The position numbers were made by a program, and so were the translations under genes. From an uncultured Treponema sp. (GTDB lineage Bacteria; Spirochaetota; Spirochaetia; Treponematales; Treponemataceae), in assembly GCA_937900125.1 (NCBI GenBank), contig CALCEK010000177.1, positions 1 to 18,081 on the forward strand: a stretch of 18,081 bases of DNA, read 5' to 3'. The notes beneath the pieces were generated by a model. The model made no database searches, was not told where the DNA came from, and worked only from the letters and a program-made list of their open reading frames with translations. Shown in pieces: positions 14,506 to 18,081 of this stretch (positions are counted from its first letter, which is position 1; every line of letters starts with the position of its first letter).

Positions 14506-15160
14506 CTGTACCCCTATTTTGCTTTGAATACACGCAACCACAGTAGTCTTGGCGATACATATCGTATTCTGCACTCAACTGCAAACTGCGCAAAAATCCA
14601 TTTTTCTTTTTAAAATCCGATGGTAAAAATTTTGTTTTCTCTGGTATTTCAAGAAGTTTTCCGATGGTATTGATTTTTTCCGAATCTTTATGCGGACTTA
14701 TTGAAAGCGTTGTTGTAAAATAGTCAAATTGATTTTTTGTTGCATATTCATAGGCGCATTTCATACGAAACTGATAGCATCTTTTGCATCTTTCTCCTTT
14801 TTCTGGTTCTGATTGAAGATATGTTTCTTCTCTAACACCAGTTGCCTCAAAAAAATCTTCAGGATTATAAGGAGCTTCAACTAATTGAATTTGTGTTTTT
14901 TTTGCTGGAGGAAATTTTTCTAAAAATGCCGAAAGTTCGTTTTTTCGCCGTGAGTATTCTTCTGGTGGAAAAATATTTGGATTATAATAGAAAATAGTTA
15001 TCTTAAAAAAATCTGAAAGTAATTCAATTACAGCTGATGAACATGGACCGCAACAGGCGTGCAATAACAATGAAGGCTTTTTTGAAAGCGCAGAATTTTC
15101 TGCTATGATTTCTTCCATTTGTTTGTAATAGTTTTTTTTTTGCTCCATAAACTTTAGCAT
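14498..15160 (-). CDS. queH: Epoxyqueuosine reductase QueH
   Basis: DUF208-family iron-sulfur protein that reduces epoxyqueuosine to queuosine in the tRNA anticodon, the non-orthologous replacement of QueG. The family cysteines are in place: HACCGPCSS (Cys36, Cys37, Cys40), ERCKRCYQFRM (Cys125, Cys128) and the C-terminal DYCGC (Cys207, Cys209); TTTLSISPHKD is also typical. Length (220 aa) is normal. The start may be the ATG at 15160 or at 15148; neither has a clear ribosome binding site. The last 8 nt overlap argA, implying co-transcription and coupling although the pathways are unrelated. An intrinsic terminator ends 14 nt upstream. Confidence 0.93.
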   Translation of the reverse strand: MLKFMEQKKNYYKQMEEIIAENSALSKKPSLLLHACCGPCSSAVIELLSDFFKITIFYYNPNIFPPEEYSRRKNELSAFLEKFPPAKKTQIQLVEAPYNPEDFFEATGVREETYLQSEPEKGERCKRCYQFRMKCAYEYATKNQFDYFTTTLSISPHKDSEKINTIGKLLEIPEKTKFLPSDFKKKNGFLRSLQLSAEYDMYRQDYCGCVYSKQNRGTDV

Positions 15161-15173
15161 ATCACTATTACAT

Positions 15174-15206
15174 AAAAAATGCCACTGAAAAAACTTTCCA
15201 GTGGCA
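15174..15206 (-). terminator. Strong intrinsic terminator upstream of queH
   Basis: On the minus strand GCCACTG (15205-15199), an 11-nt loop and CAGTGGC (15187-15181) form a perfect 7-bp stem, followed by A and six T (15180-15174). It points towards queH and stops 13-14 nt before its ATG, so it is either a second terminator for pheT or an attenuator in the queH leader. Confidence 0.75.
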
Positions 15207-15312
15207 AACAGGAATGTCGGAACCTATCTAAAAAAGAAAGTCTGGTAACTATTTGTTTAGAAAGAAACGTTCGTTGGACACCCCATATTTAAAGTCTAAC
15301 ATTAATTTTCAA
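15207..15312 (-). ncRNA. Possible leader or small RNA between pheT and queH
   Basis: About 100 nt lie between two terminator-like hairpins on the minus strand. A weak promoter-like pair, TTGAAA (15312-15307) and TAAATA (15291-15286) 15 bp apart, could start an RNA of about 100 nt ending at the terminator at 15174. ACTTTC within it could pair with GAAAGT in the terminator loop. No known class is recognised; in particular the preQ1-I loop (CUANNNACACCC) is absent despite the queuosine gene downstream. Confidence 0.3.
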
Positions 15313-15322
15313 AAATTCAATG

Positions 15323-15365
15323 TACTAAAAAGACTGTTTTTCTATATTTTTAAGTCTTTTTAGTA
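15323..15365 (-). terminator. Hairpin terminator after pheT
   Basis: TACTAAAAAGACT (15323-15335) and AGTCTTTTTAGTA (15353-15365) are perfect 13-bp inverted arms around 17 bp, starting eight bases past the pheT stop. The T-run lies within the 3' arm rather than after it, so efficiency is uncertain; the symmetric sequence could work in both directions. Confidence 0.6.
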
Positions 15366-15373
15366 TAAGTTGA

Positions 15374-17980
15374 TTATTCAACCGCACTATCTTTTGCCTT
15401 TGCGGTGATAATCGATTTTCCGTCCGCAGTCAAATCCACACCATTTAATTGAAAATGAAAATTGTTTACAGATAATGTGATTTTTTCTAGCTTGTCAATA
15501 TTGATTTTTGCAGGTTTTTTGTTTGCAAGAGAAACATCGCTTCCTTGCGGAACAACTGGTGTTCCTGGTGCAGCCCAAGGAGCTGTTAAAAGTTCAACTT
15601 TTTCTTTTCCATCTTCGGTGTAATCTGCCACAAGTAACATTCCATGACTTTCAATTCCGCGCATTTTTCGTTTTGCAAGGTTTGCTACAAGAATTATGTG
15701 CTGTCCTAATAATTCTTCTGGTTTTAAATACGGAACTAAGCCAGATTGAATTATGCGTTCTTCACCACTTCCGTCATCGAGTGTTTCAACGTAGAGCATT
15801 TCTCCTTGCGGATTTCTGTCAACTTTTGTGATTTTTGCAACTCTAAAGTCTATATTTTCATTGTAAAAATCAATTTGATTGGGTACAGTTTTGTCACCAT
15901 TTGAATCTGAAGTTTTGGGTACAGATTTTTGTGAACTGTCACCTTGTTTTTGTTGAACATCGGATTTTTCATGATTCATCAAAAATTCAAGGTCAATTTC
16001 TCCTGCAACACAGGGAACTGTCACCTGCCAATTTTCTAATACTTGCGGATGAATTTCCCCAAAAATTCCCGCTTTATGGCCGTCTACAATAATGGCAGCT
16101 TGCCGCCCAGAAATAAAACGCGGGTCATTTGACTCTTGAACATCGTATTTGTGGTCAAGATAATAAAGTAAGGTACTAACTTCGCTTGCTGCGGAATTGA
16201 AATTTGCGTTGTTTGCACAAGTTAAAAATCCTAAACTTTGAACAGTGCGTGTACCCGTATTTTCCTCAGAATCATCGATATATGCGATTTTTCCAACTTC
16301 AAAAATTTTGTGCGGATAAACAGCATTTCCACTTTGACTTTCTGCTTCAAAAAGGCTTGCAATAATTGATGGGCGTATAAATTGGTAATTTTCGCTCATC
16401 GGATTTGAAATTTCAATTACGTTTTTGTCGTCAACATTCATTTTTGTGATGTAACTTGATTTTGAGCCGAGATAATTGAAAATCATTTCTTGATAGCCCA
16501 TTCCGACCATAAGTTCTTTTACTTTTCGACTATAAGTTGTGATTGGTAATAAACGCCCAACTGTAAAATCATTTGGCTTTTGTGGAGAAAAATAATCCAA
16601 ATCCATTCCAATCATCACATCTTCAATTATGTCAACCTCGTGCAAAAAATCGTTGCGGTAAGCGGCGGGGTGTACGGTGAACACCACATCTGTACCCTTT
16701 TCTGTGATGGTTACAGAATTTCCCATACGCTCAAGAGCTTTTTGTACTTGATTTGTCGTAAGCTCTACGCCAAGTTTTTTATTTATTGCTAAAAGAGAAG
16801 CATCTGTTGTTTGCTGAAAATAATATGGTGTTACCACATCTTGACCAAAACCTGTGTCATAGGGATGATGGACTTTTACGGGGAGAATTGTGTATCCTGC
16901 ATCAAAAAAATCGCAAGCTACAATATTCGCCGCAAGCATCAAATTTTCCATATTATCGCCAGTCAATTCTATTAAAAGGTCTTTGTCACCAACTTCAATT
17001 TGACCTAAAGTTGCACTGTTTATGATTGGTGCCATAGAAAGAACTTCGCCAGAATCATCGACTAAAAGGGGATACTTTTTAAAATCTTTCAGAATCCAGC
17101 CGTAATCTTTTCCTTTTGGATGATTTGAAACAATTTCGCGCAAAGTCTGATTTTTTGTATCTTGTAGGGGAACAAAACTTTTTTTATCGGGGTCAGCGGC
17201 GGTCTGATGCACTGGCCATTTTATTTGTGCATTTCTGTATACGCCCATACTGATACTTTTGCGTTTGCGCCCAAAATTCCAGCAGAGTTTTTCTTGTGTT
17301 TGCATAATGTCAATCAACATTGGGTCGTCAATAGCTTTTCCACTTATAACAAAAGCCACCAAATAAGGACGAATATCTTTAAGTTCGGGGTCAACATCAA
17401 TATATCTGTCCCCCGTAGCCTTTAAATTGTTTTTTGTTGACAAAAATTCTGAATAATCAGAATGTGCTGTACCCTCATATTCGCGAAGACAGCGGGCAAG
17501 TCCGCCTGTTGACCATAAATCTGGTCGGTTAGTGTCGTTTAACTCTATTTTTATAACACGTTTATCTTCTGCATCTTGAGGATTCGGTTTTTCATCGAGT
17601 TCGGCTTTTGCATGGGTTAGTTTTTTTTCAAAAAATTCATCTATTAAATATTTAATACCCTTTTCAAAAAAGGTATTTTTATCCACATTTTCATCAAAGA
17701 TATAATCAAAATTATAATTATATTTTTTTTTATTATCAGGATTTATCAATGCTATATTTTTAGTGTCTTTAATGCTTATAATTTCATTCGTTAATGGAAG
17801 GAATTTTATATAAATTAATAAATTATTTTGTAATTTATTTTTGTTAAATTGAGATTTTGACTTTTGGTTATTTATTGTATTTGTGGTTTTGCTTATAGAA
17901 AAAGGTTTTATATCAACTTGAGTTGAATTGTTACTTATTTTTATAGGGGGAAGACTGAAATTTCGACTTATTTTTCTCAT
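15374..17980 (-). CDS. pheT: Phenylalanine-tRNA ligase beta chain, archaeal type, with extra N- and C-terminal segments
   Basis: Beta subunit of the alpha2-beta2 PheRS that charges tRNA-Phe. The core is archaeal/eukaryotic type, as in spirochaetes: IELNDTNRPDLWSTGGLAR (145-163), SMAPIINSATLGQIEVGDKD (315-334), the B5 region (about 390-460, ending FLHEVDIIEDVMIG) and the catalytic-like core (about 475-670, ISNPMSENYQFIRPSIIASL, HKIFEVGKI). Residues 705-805 (DFRVAKITKV, LANLAKRKMRGIESHGMLL-like) are an EMAP-II/Trbp111-type tRNA-binding OB fold joined by a polar linker (about 668-704). Residues 1 to about 95 are an Asn/Lys/Ile-rich low-complexity extension in very AT-rich DNA; the family normally reaches NRPD after about 60 residues, here after 150. 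The true start could be later, for example GTG at codon 99. pheS is not seen. Confidence 0.88.
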   Translation of the reverse strand: MRKISRNFSLPPIKISNNSTQVDIKPFSISKTTNTINNQKSKSQFNKNKLQNNLLIYIKFLPLTNEIISIKDTKNIALINPDNKKKYNYNFDYIFDENVDKNTFFEKGIKYLIDEFFEKKLTHAKAELDEKPNPQDAEDKRVIKIELNDTNRPDLWSTGGLARCLREYEGTAHSDYSEFLSTKNNLKATGDRYIDVDPELKDIRPYLVAFVISGKAIDDPMLIDIMQTQEKLCWNFGRKRKSISMGVYRNAQIKWPVHQTAADPDKKSFVPLQDTKNQTLREIVSNHPKGKDYGWILKDFKKYPLLVDDSGEVLSMAPIINSATLGQIEVGDKDLLIELTGDNMENLMLAANIVACDFFDAGYTILPVKVHHPYDTGFGQDVVTPYYFQQTTDASLLAINKKLGVELTTNQVQKALERMGNSVTITEKGTDVVFTVHPAAYRNDFLHEVDIIEDVMIGMDLDYFSPQKPNDFTVGRLLPITTYSRKVKELMVGMGYQEMIFNYLGSKSSYITKMNVDDKNVIEISNPMSENYQFIRPSIIASLFEAESQSGNAVYPHKIFEVGKIAYIDDSEENTGTRTVQSLGFLTCANNANFNSAASEVSTLLYYLDHKYDVQESNDPRFISGRQAAIIVDGHKAGIFGEIHPQVLENWQVTVPCVAGEIDLEFLMNHEKSDVQQKQGDSSQKSVPKTSDSNGDKTVPNQIDFYNENIDFRVAKITKVDRNPQGEMLYVETLDDGSGEERIIQSGLVPYLKPEELLGQHIILVANLAKRKMRGIESHGMLLVADYTEDGKEKVELLTAPWAAPGTPVVPQGSDVSLANKKPAKINIDKLEKITLSVNNFHFQLNGVDLTADGKSIITAKAKDSAVE

Positions 17981-18081
17981 TTTTTTAATTCACTTTGAAA
18001 ATTAAATTTTTATTTTAATTAAAAATTTATTAATTTTAAAAGATATTTATGTAATTTTAAAAAAAAATAAATTTAAGGGGA
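17981..18081. other. AT-rich flank upstream of pheT
   Basis: Almost pure A/T sequence with no ORF and no clear ribosome binding site before the annotated pheT ATG. Any promoter is masked by composition. Confidence 0.5.

Noticed and set aside
14506..14574. ATG at 14574 as the argA start
   Set aside because: It lies inside queH and adds 23 residues not expected in ArgA; the ATG at 14505 has AGGGG upstream and the ATGTCTGA overlap.
15207..15312. preQ1 riboswitch, 6S RNA or SRP RNA in the pheT-queH gap
   Set aside because: None of the defining conserved loops is present; only the terminator is clear.

Overview
The window is a low-G+C bacterial chromosomal replication-origin region. It most likely comes from a spirochaete of the Treponema group. 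The evidence is the gene set (dnaA-dnaN-recF-dciA/DUF721 beside rpmH-rnpA-yidD, with gyrB and gyrA diverging), a pheT of the archaeal type used by spirochaetes, and an alanine at the quinolone-critical position of GyrA. The genus is inferred from protein character, not from a database search.

Layout. Positions 18-5422 (minus strand) hold a replication and RNA-processing run transcribed in the order dnaA, dnaN, recF, dciA, rpmH, rnpA, yidD. The 304-bp dnaN-dnaA gap looks like the origin itself. It has DnaA-box-like sites, an AT-rich stretch and a row of six TAG/TAA triplets beside a box, which is the layout of a DnaA-trio unwinding element. The 164-bp dnaA-gyrB gap carries back-to-back candidate promoters. 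Positions 5587-10183 (plus strand) hold gyrB and gyrA.

Positions 10184-13128 contain no credible gene in about 2.9 kb. This region is packed with cis-acting DNA: two sites with the perfect 14-bp core of the ParB centromere site parS, two near-perfect variants (one of them 4 bp past argA), a cluster of same-orientation DnaA-box-like sites at 12.5-12.8 kb, several perfect inverted repeats, a 28-bp perfect palindrome, a 129-bp element bounded by inverted repeats, and decayed copies of at least two dispersed repeat families. I read it as the chromosome's centromere-like segment together with a sink for small palindromic elements. It is the most interesting part of the window.

Positions 13129-15160 (minus strand) hold queH (queuosine tRNA modification) and argA (N-acetylglutamate synthase), which overlap by 8 nt and are probably co-translated. 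A strong intrinsic terminator lies only 14 nt before the queH start codon, so it either ends the pheT transcript or acts as an attenuator. Positions 15374-17980 (minus strand) encode an unusually long archaeal-type PheRS beta chain. It has an AT-rich, low-complexity N-terminal extension and a C-terminal EMAP-II-type tRNA-binding domain.

Together the window carries initiation (DnaA, DciA, oriC), elongation and repair (beta clamp, RecF), supercoiling (gyrase), segregation sites (parS) and a block of translation-related genes (L34, RNase P protein, QueH, PheT).
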